From: Karalla daura
Taxonomy: Eukaryota; Chordata; Actinopteri; Chaetodontiformes; Leiognathidae
Direction: 5' to 3'
DNA: 64,000 bases
Assembly: GCA_029224185.1 (NCBI GenBank)
Contig: CM055194.1
Coordinates: 24,989,902 to 25,053,901 of the forward strand
The notes below the pieces were generated by a model that saw only the letters and a program-made list of their open reading frames with translations, had not been told where the DNA came from and did no database searches. Position 1 is the stretch's first letter. The number at the start of each line of letters is the position of its first letter. This document shows positions 26,181 through 37,900 of this stretch, in pieces. The position numbers were made by a program, and so were the translations under genes.

Positions 26181-26430
26181 TCTGCCTCCTCTCCAGCATC
26201 CTTCACCTCTGTCTCCGGCCGCTCCGGTCTCTCGGTTCCTGGAGGAGGAGAACCAGCGCAGCTCGGAGCTGCTGCAGCGGCTCGACTCCCACATCCAGGT
26301 GATGAAGGAGAACAACCTCCGGACGGTCTCCAAGTTCCTGCCCAGCGGCCCCGGCCCCGGCCCCGGCCCTGGCCCTGGCCCCGCCCCCGGCCCCGGCCCC
26401 GTCTCCGGGGCCCAGCAGAGCGGACAGTAA
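20317..26430 (+). CDS. cep63: Centrosomal protein of 63 kDa (CEP63), 14 coding exons, with one apparent frameshift
   Basis: CEP63 is a coiled-coil centrosome protein that recruits CEP152 for centriole duplication; human loss causes microcephaly/Seckel-type disease. Exons: 20317-20372, 20574-20751, 20925-21017, 21258-21365, 21459-21563, 21655-21828, 22370-22515, 22889-23032, 23294-23393, 23718-23915, 24830-24919, 25020-25153, 25472-25761, 26197-26430 (stop TAA 26428-26430). All junctions are in phase and GT-AG except for one surplus base in exon 13. With that base discounted the product is about 682 residues (human 703). The N-terminus SCEPELQELMRQIDIMV (25-41) and the C-terminus beginning RFLEEENQRSSELLQRL (618 on) are diagnostic; the paralogue DEUP1 ends differently. 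The middle is almost all coiled coil. Translation may start at the sixth codon instead, which matches human Met1 (MEA-L). The protein ends in a Gly-Pro repeat that I do not recall in mammalian CEP63. Confidence 0.95.
23916..24829 (+). other. cep63: cep63 intron 10, the longest intron of the gene
   Basis: About 910 bases with donor GTGAGC and acceptor CTCCTCAG. It holds a 15-bp minisatellite at about 24136-24206 (unit of the type AATGCTAGCGCTGTG, about five copies alternating CTAG and CAAG variants). No other feature was seen. The other cep63 introns over 300 bases (21829-22369, 22516-22888, 23394-23717, 25154-25471, 25762-26196) hold only simple repeats such as (CAA)n at about 21941-21970. 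Confidence 0.75.
25472..25761 (+). CDS. cep63: cep63 exon 13 with an apparent one-base frameshift in a C8 tract
   Basis: The exon is entered in the frame giving EQLQDSSSQAQGHIQRLFQ, which continues the coiled coil. That frame runs into Pro/Leu low complexity and a TGA at about 25700. From the C8 tract (25609-25616) onward the next frame reads PPHSPSSPP, then SSSSSCSRITPG and SSDESAEEAQ. It ends in TCAGTG|GTGAGG, in phase 0 with the final exon. The exon is 290 bases where 289 would keep frame, so a single surplus C explains everything. It may be an assembly error, a slippage allele or a real truncating variant. Confidence 0.75.
26148..26178 (+). repeat. cep63: C31 homopolymer forming the polypyrimidine tract of the last cep63 intron
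   Basis: Thirty-one consecutive C on the + strand, ending 18 bases before the acceptor CAG|CATCC of the terminal exon. It acts as, or replaces, the normal T-rich polypyrimidine tract. Confidence 0.93.
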
Positions 26431-26789
26431 AGGAGGAAAACGCCAGTGTGTGTGTGGGGTGTTTGGCTCAGTTACTATTCGTCACTCTGGACAGTTGAGG
26501 CCCCGCCCCCTTCGCCCTCAGGTTGTGTGAGGTCACCGAGGGTCACACGGCTGATCCATCAGCTCCAGTTTGGTGCTTGAGGTGTTTCTTTATCTTTTTC
26601 TCTTTCTGTTTGTCATTTGTTTATTTGTTGTGTGTTTTTCTGCACATTTCTGATCCGTAATGAATCTTAATGAACTCTTAATGAACTGATTGAAAGCATT
26701 AGAGTCACACTCAGAGAACAGCTGAGCTGTGGAAAACAAACTCAGGTTACTTTAGTGGAACCATCTGATGTTTGGCCTTTTATAAAAGA

Positions 26790-26795
26790 AATAAA
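26790..26795 (+). terminator. cep63: Polyadenylation signal AATAAA for cep63
   Basis: AATAAA about 360 bases after the cep63 stop. It is followed about 25 bases later by AATAATAAGGTCTGTTTGAC, which has a modest GT/T-rich element. It is the first canonical hexamer after the stop, and the cleavage position is inferred. Confidence 0.5.
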
Positions 26796-26964
26796 TCATG
26801 ATAAATGACTATCAAAATAATAAGGTCTGTTTGACTGATCACTGAATCTGGTACTCATTTAGAAGTGTTGAAAGAAAGAAGTAGTAATAGTATTAATATT
26901 TACATTTAATAAGCTGAGATCAGAGAAATATGACTTCATTTCTAACTGGAGTTCTGCTGCAGCT

Positions 26965-27820
26965 GTGAGTGTGTCCACAATGGGTCCACATCCAGCCTGA
27001 TATGATGGAACCAGACTGAGGAGGAACCAGAGACTGAGGAGGAACCAGAGACTGAGGAGGAACCAGAGACTGAGGAGGAACCAGAGGAGGAACCAGAGAC
27101 TGAAGAAGTACCTGAGGAGGAACCAGACTGAGGAGGAACCTGAGGAGGAACCAGAGACTGAAGAAGAATCTGAGGAGGAACCAGAGACTGAGGAGGAACC
27201 AGAGACTGAGGAGGAACCAGAGACTGAAGAAGAACCTGAGGAGGAACCAGAGGCTGAGGAGGAACCAGAGACTGAGGAGGAACCAGAGACTGAGGAGGAA
27301 CCAGAGGAGGAACCAGAGACTGAGGAGGAACCAGAGACTGAGGAGGAACCAGAGACTGAGGAGGAACCAGAGGCTGAGGAGGAACCAGAGGCTGAGGAGG
27401 AACCAGAGACTGAGGAGGAACCAGAGGAGGAACCAGAGGCTGAGGAGGAACCTGAGGAAGAACCAGAGGCTGAGGAGGAACCAGAGGCTGAGGAGGAACC
27501 AGAGGCTGAGGAGGAACCAGAGGCTGAGGAGGAACCAGAGGCTGAGGAGGAACCAGAGACTGAGGAGGAACCAGAGACTGAGGAGGAACCAGAGGAGGAA
27601 CCAGAGGCTGAGGAGGAACCAGAGACTGAGGAGGAACCAGAGGAGGAACCAGAGGCTGAGGAGGAACCAGAGACTGAGGAGGAACCTGAGGAGGAACCAG
27701 AGACTGAGGAGGAACCAGAGACTGAGGAGGAACCAGAGGCTGAGGAGGAACCAGAGGCTGAGGAGGAACCAGAGGCTGAGGAGGAACCAGAGGCTGAGGA
27801 GGAACCAGAGGCTGAGGAGG
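26965..27820. repeat. Long Glu/Pro-type minisatellite (15-bp based), about 0.8 kb, with dispersed-family 5' flank
   Basis: The flank GTCCACATCCAGCCTGATAT-type sequence (about 26973-27000), also seen at 59908-59935, leads into some 50 units of 15 bp. The units are of the type GAGGAGGAACCAGAG alternating with ACTGAGGAGGAACC, with GCTGAG variants clustered in the centre and 3' part. The - strand is open for 389 codons of Leu-Trp-Phe-Leu-type repeats, which is an artefact of the unit length. The 3' flank of the family is missing here; the array runs into other sequence and then a (GT)n run. Confidence 0.9.
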
Positions 27821-27898
27821 GGAAAAGAATTTACAACAGAAAAGAATTCAGCAGCGAGCCAGCGAGGTGTCCATCCTCTGTACAGCCCAGGCCACAGC

Positions 27899-28015
<117 letters not shown>

Positions 28016-28257
28016 ATACTGTAACCCCCCTCCCCACTGAGGCCCTGCTGCTCCTCTGCAGGAATGTGCGTCGGGGCCAATGGCGTCATGAAGGTTCCCC
28101 CACGGCTGCTTTGTCCTCATCATCACAGAGACAGGAATGTTAATATCAACCATGTGGGGAGGCCGGGGGGGGGGGTCCTGATCCACCCATCCAATGGAAA
28201 TTTAACTGGAAATAAAATCAGGAGAATGTTTAGGATTGTGGTGTCACAACAACAGCA

Positions 28258-28287
28258 GGCTGGGGCCCGGGGCCCGGGGCCCGGGGC
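28258..28287. repeat. GGGCCC-type short tandem repeat
   Basis: Four near-perfect units of GGGGCCC around 28263-28288, a self-complementary GC-only run. A further (GGA/GATGATG) run follows at about 28437-28508. Confidence 0.7.
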
Positions 28288-31200
28288 CGCTGACTCCTCG
28301 CTCAGGTATTTGGGAGAGTTACTGACGCTCACAGCCAGCAGCAGGGCTCACAGCCAGCAGCAGGAGGATGGCACGGCAGGCATTCCTGCTGCTCCCAGTG
28401 GAGGAGGAGGGAGATTCTTTGACGGGGCCTCAAGAGAGGAGGAGGAGGAGATGATGGAGGAGGAGGAGGAGGAGATGATGGAGGAGGAGGAGGAGGAGAT
28501 GATGATGGAGCTGCTAATTTACATAATGATTTACAGGAGAATTCTGCTGCAGGCAACAAATTGATGTAGAAATGCATTGATTGGTTAGAACACCAACACT
28601 GACAGTCTCCCCATGTCCACGGGGGAAAAGTATTGAAAGTTGATTTATTTCTAGTACAAAAATGTCAGTTTCAAAGAGTTAAAGTTTGAGTCTGTATTTG
28701 AGATGTAAAGTCACATCTCTCCACTCTTGGCTTCTTAAATGTGACTATTCACTGTTTTTATCTTCTCCACAGAAACCTGAATGTGTCAGGGTGCCTACAG
28801 CTTCTTAAGTTGATCAAACAGTTTGGGGAAAATTATGTTGAAAAGGTGTTGATTGTGATTTAGTAAGGTATTAAATGTTGGAGCTGGTTTGACTGTAAAC
28901 AGTTTGGTGTATTTATGCAGAATAACAGCGTCAGAGTCACTTGTGTTACAGTGAACCTCAGGATTCCTGCAGATGTGCTGGACCACTGATAGTGACTCAC
29001 TAAGAAATCTGCTTCAGGCAACAACATGATTGAGTCAGTGATAACTGGATTAGTTTGATAAGCTGCCAGTCGGATACATTGTTGGCTCTTTGCGTACTTT
29101 CTCTCCCTCACTTTGGGGCTGAATTAATGTTTTTTTACTTCTATTTGTGATTCCAGGATGAAGTATGATGGCTGCAGTGATGGCGGCTGCTAGGTAAGGA
29201 CCAGGTCAGGCCGCAGCGCTCTACATGTCTGGGCTCAGGTCTCAGGTCAGCTGAGACTCAGAGCCTGGAGGACGGGTTACCTGGCAGTGAGAGGCTGGAA
29301 GGCTTGTTTCCAGCCTGCTCTGCTCTCTGTGTCTGGACAGGACGCAGCATCGCTGCTCTGCTGTGGAATCAACTGTGATGGGTTGCCAGGTTCACCTGCT
29401 CTTCATGGTTTCTGCAGTTATTCAGTGAAGCATCACAACCCAGATCACAGGAGGGTTTGCAGCATAGAGATGCTTCATGTCTGGCCTCAGTTTCATGGAT
29501 TCATGATGAATCTGATGGTTTTAGATCTGGTTCCTGAAGAGGAGAAAATAAGAAGTGCTCTGTTTACCTCTGAAACGTGTGGGTCACTCACAGACTGACA
29601 GGGTCATTGCCAGGTGAGAGGACATGGAGGATCCTGGAAGGACTGAGGTTGAGCTCTGTGAACACATGATGTGTGAAGATGAGATGCTTCAGACAGGACT
29701 GAAGCTGAACGAGGCCTGAGGCTCCTGTAGAAGTCTTCTTGTAACTTTTCATTTCTTATTAGGAAAAAAACACATGAAAAAATACATGAAATGTTTAATT
29801 GTAAGCTGTGTATGTTTCTTCCTCCATGCTTCATCTCACATATTTCACACATTTGGCTTTTGCTGCATCTGTTGTGCCTCAGACACACAGCAGGGGGCGC
29901 TGCTTCTGTGCTCTGTCAGCAGTCAGGCATCCGACCAGTCAGAATCACTGTCAATCCACCAAGTCCAGATCGACAGTATTAACCATGAGCAGATTCCCCA
30001 AACTACACTTCAATGTAAACAGACAAACCAAACATCATCAACCCATCCACTATCCTCATACTTCATTTAACTTCTTGTAAACTTAACATCTAGTTCTCAA
30101 AATGCACGAGTACACTAGCACTGTCCACCAGACCAACCAAACACCAACAGCTGTTCTCTCCCATCAGGAAGCTTCACTCAGCCTTATGACGCCATCATAA
30201 ACACAGACTCTGGTTAGACTTACTGAAGCTGCATCAGCTTCCAGCTATTTATGTTGTAAATTGTCTGCTCTGCCATTTCTTCAGAACCTCTTCCAGGTAC
30301 GTTGGGCTGTCTTGCATGTAGTATTCCTGGGTGCAAACATTGTTTCTCAATAGCAAACATTCAGTGGAAAAGAGTCCACAGGAAAAGAGTCACTGCTGTT
30401 ATGGAATATTTGCAGACTTTAGAGAAGTACCGTGACAAGTATCGGCCACTGTGTTCCAACGATTGTAAAAAACGTAAATGGAATTCTTTTATGGTCGCTG
30501 CATGAAGCTCATGTTTAGACAGAAGCAGCAAAAATATACAGCAGGCAAAATGGAGTCAGAATAATACAATGAATGAGAATATTCACAGAAGTGAGTCTGT
30601 GAATATTCTGGTTGGATCTGGTTGGGATCTGCTTGTGAGTGTCTGACCTGTGGGCCCGAGGCCGTCAGCTCAGGCCTCACCTGGGCCAGGTGTTCCAGCT
30701 GTGACTCCACCAGTCAGAGGCTGGAACCACCCAGAGCCAACCTGGGTTCAGCTGCTGGGAACCAGAGCTCTGGCTGTATCAGAGGAGGATCAGCAGGGGA
30801 AGATACCTGAGGAATTCTCCTTATCTCCGGGATCACAACTGTCATGGGAATAAAGAATGAGGATGGATGTTAGTGCACAGGCCGCGTTATCTCAGCTCTG
30901 CCGCTCAGGCAGATGAAGGTTGGTGGGAATCTTTCTGTGAGAGGAGGAAGGGTCGAGAGCTGGATTCAGCTCAAACTCGGCTCTGGAATTTGAGCTGAAT
31001 TTGATCAGACAGATTTAAAATCATAGGAAATCCATATGATTTATTCAGGTTTATTCAGGTTTACCAACAAAACCAAACTCCAACAAGACAAGAACAGTGC
31101 AACAATCAGCACTTTGTCTCTTATGAATTTATAATAAGCTTAAAAAATGAGAATTAACTGACAGACTCCATTTAGTGCAAATGAGGTTTGTCTCAGAGGA

Positions 31201-31524
31201 CAAACTGAAGCAATTCTTGAAGGCTTCTTTTCTTAGAAAATCCACAATTCAAGACAAACTTAGGAATTATAACTTGTAATGCCACAAATCTTTTCTTATC
31301 TTTTTTAAACTTTTTTTAATTATTACCATTTCTCTACTTATTTGTATCTGTTCTGAGCTTTGTTCATATATCATCACAAAATCTGAAGCTAATGCTGAAT
31401 GTACATCCCAGCACAAATAAGATCTGAGACCAGAGGTCAGCAGCTCAGGCCACAGAGACGTGCCTGCTGGCAGGAGGCTGCTCGGGGGACACGTCTCCTT
31501 GTGTCTCCAGCTTCCCTGAGGAGC

Positions 31525-31605
31525 AGAGGCTCTTCCCGGGATTGTTGAGGATTGCTGAGGAACCTGCTGCCGAGCCTCGCGTGTCTCTGTCCCGCTTCTC
31601 TCTGC
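31525..31605 (+). repeat. Direct repeat, copy 1 (about 75-80 bp)
   Basis: The block from GAGGCTCTTCCCGGG through TGAGCCTCGCGTGTCTC-like sequence recurs about 1.5 kb downstream at 33040-33113 with few differences. The segment between the copies includes an unexplained - strand ORF. A short 11-bp based minisatellite (GGGGCTGGATG) follows at about 31640-31715. Confidence 0.8.
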
Positions 31606-32220
31606 AGTCCCGCCGGAGCGTCTCATTGTTCTGCTCTCTGGGGCTGGATGGGGCTGGATGGGGCTGGATGGGGCTGGATGGGGATGGATGGGGATGGATG
31701 GGGATGGATGGGGATGGAGGGTGGGGGTGGGAGCACTGGTTGGGGACACTGTCCCGTGCAGCCGGACGTTCCCTTCAGGATGCTTGGAATTCTGCAGAGA
31801 CTGAAGGGCGGCTCTTATCAGCCACTCGCTGCTGCATGCCAAGAAAACTGTGCCAGAGAGGAAGAGACCGCTCCTCTGACACACAATGAGTGCGTGCAGG
31901 CCTCTGTCTGTCTGTGTGTGTGTGCGTGTGTGTGTGTGTGTGTGTCCTCCTGAGAGGACGTGTCTGCCGACGGCAGCCTGTTGACGCTGCTGGAGACGTG
32001 TTGAGACGCGGTCCTTTCATCGTGGTTTCCTCTGCTGATGGATTCACTCTGTTGTCATGGCGACGACATTGTTGTCATCACATGATCCAACCACAGAGTC
32101 CGCTCTGTGTGGACCCGTCTCCTCCTCCATCCTGATGGATCCTTAGTGAGCTCTACTTAATTCTGTAGCTCTGAATATTTAGTAAATGTTCAATAATAGG
32201 AGAGAGAAACAGGAAGAGCT

Positions 32221-32580
32221 TCATTGATCCCCAAAGCCAGATTCATTAGCTCGTCTACCATCATCAGGAGAACTGAAGCCTGATGGCTGTAGGTCCGGAG
32301 GATCTTCTACAGAGAGAGGAGCATCCACCACCTCCATGTTCTGCTCCATCCAGATGTCATGAAGTGGATGATCCCAATTGTTCAGAATGGACTCCACCAT
32401 CTCCAGAGCTTCATCTCTCCACCACATCCCAGTGAGTCTGTCAGGGAAACATGACTGAAGTCTGCTGATGTCATCAGAACTCTCTGAGCCTCGTCTCCTG
32501 GGCGTCAAACATTCATACTGTTCATGTTCTACCTCATCAGTGTCATGGTCTCTCCACAGCAGAGCAAACTCTTCACTCAC
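32221..32580 (-). CDS. Uncharacterised ORF of about 119 codons, possible retro-derived fragment
   Basis: On the - strand a frame opens after a TGA and runs to a TGA at 32221-32223. Its first possible start is GTG, so a normal ATG start would be internal or it could be an exon. Unlike most ORFs here, its composition is not low complexity: it includes LLWRDHDTDEVEHEQYEC, a Met-Trp-Trp stretch (GMWWRDEALEMVESIL) and LHDIWMEQNMEVV. Just downstream on the + strand, TTCATTGATCCCCAAAG resembles the end of common fish retroelements. I recognise no domain. It may be a retro-derived fragment, an exon of an unknown gene, or chance. Confidence 0.25.
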   Translation of the reverse strand: MSEEFALLWRDHDTDEVEHEQYECLTPRRRGSESSDDISRLQSCFPDRLTGMWWRDEALEMVESILNNWDHPLHDIWMEQNMEVVDAPLSVEDPPDLQPSGFSSPDDGRRANESGFGDQ

Positions 32581-32812
32581 TCACACCCAGGACCAGCCAG
32601 GACCAGCTCAGAGTCTCCTCCAGCTGATCCCAGATGTTCTCAGACTGTCAGACTGTAAGTTTCTGAACAAACCAACATGACAACATTCATCCAGGTCAAT
32701 ATTAAGTTGAGGTGCCCACTAACCCACTGAGCTGTCCTCATCTCACATATTTATGAGCATTATATTATAAGCATTGATGGAAGTCAGACTTTTGGATGAT
32801 GTGATGATGATA

Positions 32813-32875
32813 GAGGAGGAGGAGGAGGAGGAGGAGGAGGAGGAGGAGGAGGAGGAGGAGGAGGAGGAGGAGGAG
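32813..32875. repeat. (GGA)n microsatellite
   Basis: About 21 uninterrupted GGA units. Confidence 0.96.
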
Positions 32876-33039
32876 CTGCACCTGAAAATGAGGCTGCAGA
32901 CACATATGAAGGCTGAGAGTGTCTGAGTTGTGTAGATGTTGGAGTTTGTAGGCAGATTTAGAACTGTACAGTCCCTGAATCATCTGACAACACATTCCTG
33001 ATGTTCCTGGCTGAGCAGCAGCTGGAACAGCTGGAAGCT

Positions 33040-33113
33040 GAGGCTCTTCCCGGGAATGTTGAGGATTGTTGAGGGACCTGCTGCTGAGCCTCGCGTGTCT
33101 CAGTCTCACTTCC
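33040..33113 (+). repeat. Direct repeat, copy 2
   Basis: Same orientation as 31525-31605. Shared blocks include GAGGCTCTTCCCGGGA, TTGAGGATTG and GCCTCGCGTGTCTC. Differences are scattered point changes. Confidence 0.8.
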
Positions 33114-33779
33114 TGCTAACAGAACCTGCACATGAGGACGGGCTCTCTACTTTAATAATGACAAGCACATAAATGTAAATCTTAAATATGCTTATATAGC
33201 AATATTTGTCATCTATAAGACACTGTCAACAGTTATTGGAATTTCTATTATGGACAGTAATTATATAAGTTGTCCCTGTGTGTTGTCGATCAAAGCCTTA
33301 CTTATATCTAAAGTTTCGTTATATTCAAAACACACAAATTATAAACTAAGTGGAAATGACCTGTGACATTTTTAAGTTTTCATTTCTTTGACCTCAAACT
33401 GTCTGTGTGGACCAGAGGCAGAGAGTCTGGAGGATGTAGAAAAGATGAGCTCCTCCTCAGGGTGGGAGCTCCAGGACCTGTGAACATCAGCTAGCTGACA
33501 TTTGGAGCGGTGAGGAGAGGAATTCTCCAGAGCCGCTCCTGCTGCTCTACTGTACGCTTTGATGTGGCTTCCTGTTATGTAAAAACTATTTGGAACATTC
33601 CTTGTTCATTCGTGGGGAACGGGGGCATCTGTTTGGAACGTCTCATGTAATTAGTGTGGGGAAACAGCGGCCGGGCCGCGCGCCTCCTCCCTGGGTGTTA
33701 CGTAAGGACACGCGCAGGTCTGCAGAGCGCCGCCTGCTGCAGCACGGACGCAGGTCCACCACGTCACTGTGGCCACACT

Positions 33780-34991
33780 GAACCCTGACCCTGACCCTGA
33801 CCCTGACCCCAACACTAACACTAACACTGACCCTAACACTAACACTAACACTGACCCTAACACTGACCCTGACCCTAACACTGACCCTAACCCTGACCCC
33901 AACACTAACACTAACACTGACCCTAACACTAACACTAACACTGACCCTAACACTGACCCTGACCCTAACCCTGACCCTGACCCTGACCCCAACACTAACA
34001 CTAACACTGACCCTAACACTAACACTAACACTGACCCTAACACTGACCCTAACACTAACACTAACACTGACCCTAACACTAACCCTAACACTAACACTAA
34101 CCCTAACACTAACACTGACCCTAACACTAACACTAACACTGACCCTAACACTGACCCTAACACTAACACTAACACTGACCCTAACACTAACCCTAACACT
34201 AACACTAACCCTAACACTAACACTAACCCTAACACTAACACTAACCCTAACACTAACACTAACCCTAACACTGACCCTAACACTAACACTAACACTAACA
34301 CTGACCCTAACACTAACACTAACACTAACACTAACACTAACACTAACACTAACACTGACCCTAACACTGACCCTAACACTAACACTAACACTGACCCTAA
34401 CACTAACCCTAACACTAACACTAACCCTAACACTGACCCTAACACTAACACTAACCCTAACACTGACCCTAACACTAACACTAACACTAACACTAACCCT
34501 AACACTAACACTAACACTGACCCTAACACTAACACTAACCCTAACACTAACCCTAACACTAACACTAACCCTAACACTAACCCTAACACTAACACTAACC
34601 CTAACACTAACCCTAACACTAACACTAACCCTACACTGACCCTAACACTAACACTAACACTAACACTGACCCTAACACTAACACTAACCCTAACACTAAC
34701 CCTAACACTAACACTAACCCTACACTGACCCTAACACTAACACTAACACTAACACTGACCCTAACACTAACACTGACCCTAACACTGACCCTAACACTAA
34801 CACTAACCCTAACACTGACCCTAAGACTAACACTAACACTAACAGTAACACTAACAGTAACAGTAACACTAACAGTAACACTAACACTAACACTAACACT
34901 AACCCTAACACTAACACTAACCCTAACACTAACAGTAACAGTAACAGTAACAGTAACAGTAACACTAACCCTAACACTAACCCTGACCCTG
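33780..34991. repeat. 1.2-kb hexamer array related to the telomere repeat (CTAACN)n
   Basis: About 200 hexamers of CTAACA, CTAACC and CTGACC/CTGACA in mixed order, ending with CTAACAGTAACAGTAAC variants at 34845-34970. Individual CCCTAA hexamers, identical to the vertebrate telomere unit, are frequent but are almost never next to each other. The two long ORFs across it (Asn-Thr-Asp-Pro repeats on +, Val-Leu-Gly repeats on -) are artefacts of a 6-bp period. Confidence 0.92.
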
Positions 34992-37900
34992 GAATAAAAC
35001 CAGAGCAGCCTTGTCCAGGCTCCTCATCCACGTTTCATTTTGTATCCAAACCAATCAGAAGACGACCGCTAGACTCCACATTGGTCTTGATCAGAGATGC
35101 CTTTCAATGAGATATATTCAGTGAGAGGTTGGAGGTGTAAAGAGTTGTTTTACAGGGGATTACACTCCTTCAGCCGCTCTCACACAAACAGCTCGATGTG
35201 TTCTTGTTTGTTCCAGTTCTTCCACATTTCTGGAGAAATTCCTCAACTGTCATGTAGCCTGGTCTGATGTCTGTGTAATGTTCACACGTCTTCCTGCTGC
35301 CCTCAGGATGGACTGCAGCAGCCTCAGCAAACTTGACCTGCTGCTCTCTTATTGAATAACTGACAACAAAGATGCTGAGAGATAAAAAACTGAGAACCGT
35401 TGAGATGAATGGACAAGATCAATGTGCAAGTATTTGATGTTAAAAAGTTGCAAATCTGAGTTTAATCTTTGTGAGCTTTGTAAAACAGCTGCTCATAGGT
35501 GGCGTGACAGGAGCTCATCAGTGTTGAGAGGTTTACGTCTGCCGTTTTTGATACAATTACTGTGGGTTTGGATCTAAGATTTGCTGGAATGAGATAAAAT
35601 AAGATTAGAGAAAGATAAGATCAAACTTAAGCCATCCGTTTACCACTGCCACAGTGGGGATGTTTACGTTGCTGAAAGTGAACAGCTGAGGAAGCATCGC
35701 TGAGACAACAGGCGCCATAAATGACACTGAAACCATCAAAACAAACATGTGGAGGCTGTTCTCACTCAGAACTGACTTCCTCAGTCTGGATGTTCACACA
35801 CACTGAAGCAGAAAGGTGAAACCCTCAGTCTGAACCTGCACCTCACTAAGCCTCTTACATAATGTCTCTTATGTGCTCTTCCTCTCTCCTTTAAACCTCT
35901 CGTCTCATGAATTCTGCATGTTTCTGGCTTGTCCTTATCTGGAATCTATCTGCTGCTCAGTCGGAGTAAAACCATCACAGCGCCTAATTGCTGCCCTCCC
36001 TCTCATGCTCGCTAAACGCTGCAGCTCCTGTGTGTGTTTAACCCTTTCATTACGCGGCTGTAAAGCTGTCAGTCAGTTGGAGATCAGAGGAGACCTGCGG
36101 TCACCTGTGGGGATCACTCTGCAGGACGCTGGCTCAGCACAGTCACAATGAGCTCTACGGCAGGTCAGAAAACACACACCCTCATCTGTCTAATGCCCAG
36201 CTCAGCCACTCCTTCACGTTGCTGGAAAAGAGGGAGAAACGCTCTGTTTCTGCCAAAACATTTTGCAGAATAAACTCTACATTCATCTTAACTTCCACAA
36301 GATGAGTGGACAGGTTTGCAAAAAAAGATAATACCATTGTATATATACATACCATGTAATGCTACGAATTAACCTTTACTGGAAACAGTCCCAGGCAATC
36401 AACCAGGTGGTCAAGATGTCGTTATGACTTTACAAAGACGTGAAACGGGTAAATCGCTTCACATAGTCTATTCATTCCCACAGTGTGACTGTGAATGTGT
36501 TTTCTGATGTTCTACCATCTGTTTAGATTGTGACTATGCTGGAGCAGAGTGACTCAGGCATTTTCTATTCTACATACGTAACTCTGTGACGTTTGTTCTG
36601 TTCCTCCCCAACGCTGATTCAGCAAACCTGAGAGTCAGACGTGGGTCATTAAGTTAAGATAAGATAAGACGAAGCTCCGTGTGTTCCACATGGGAAAACC
36701 CGCAGCGCAGACCACGGAGGAAGACCAGCTCGGATGGAGACACTGGAACTAGCATGCACACATGCACTAGAAAGTAGTGGAAATATACAATTGAACGATG
36801 ATCATTTGATTTGGAATCTGTGGAATCAATCTGTGGATCTGACGTTCAGAGAAGAGGAAATAAAGCTGTACACTAGATTGAGAGGCTGAGGATGTGCATA
36901 TGCTAACTAACTGTGCACAACTCAAAGTCAGAATGTGGTTTGCTATTCTAATAAACTTTACCTTTTCGTTTCTTTTCTTTCAACCTTTGTTCCTTCCCAG
37001 CTGATCTGAGGTCTGTTGTATGGTTGTTTCCCTTTAGTTTTAATGACAACCTATGAAGTCAAAGACATGTTGTTGATTACAGCTTGAAACAACGTTGAGC
37101 TCTTACAGTTTTTTAGGCATCGAGGCAGAGTGGTTAGACATGCATACGTCACAAGGTTCCTTTGATTTTAATCTCTGAGAAGTCTCAAAAAGGTGAAATT
37201 AACGTTAGTATTTCTGCAGGTTTCCTGTATTGGTGGCCTCAGTTTTTCACCCCTTTCACCATGTTTTCATGCCAAACAACCAATGACGTGATCTATCTGC
37301 AGCCTGGTTCCCACAGCCGCTGCTCTGTGGGATCTGGACTGGACGGGACGCTGCCCCTTCGTCTGCTCTGGGCCTGTGGATGTCATCAGACTGGTAACGG
37401 CCACCTGACAGTCCTCAGTCTGCAGCCCCCCCCGCCCCCCCCCCACCCCCCGCCCCTCCTCCACTCACACACACACACACGCACCCTTCCTGCCCCAGGC
37501 TGCACATGTCTCAGCGCCGTGGGGGAATCTGTATGCAAATGGTCGAGCTTCCTGTCCCCTATCTGTTGGGGCCGGGGGGCATTTCCTCATTCCTGACCTG
37601 TGACCCCCCCCCCACACACACGGTCCTCCTCCTCCTCTCGCTCCTCTGACTGGACTGCTCTCCACCATCTCCTCCTCTCTCCGCTGTGTTTTGCTCAGTC
37701 AGAGTTCATGTTTCTGCTGACACAGGGTCCTTCATCCAACAGGAGCAACTCCTCCGTTAACAGGGTCGGCTGGAAGTGGATTCTCTTCCCACAAGAACGT
37801 CAGAAAGCTGAGGGCTCCTCACTCTGTTAGTCAGCTGTTATGAGAGACTATTCTCTCCATTCCTGCCTGACTGTCATCCAACAGGTGACAGTTATGGCCT

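Noticed and set aside
29156..29192. Mini-exon-like stretch between CCAG and GTAAGG
   Set aside because: Good splice-like edges, but the frame has an internal stop and there are no partner exons; chance is likely.
33651..34728. Two opposed ORFs of more than 300 codons (Asn-Thr-Asp-Pro and Val-Leu-Gly repeats)
   Set aside because: A 6-bp period keeps frames open on both strands; composition is entirely repeat-derived.
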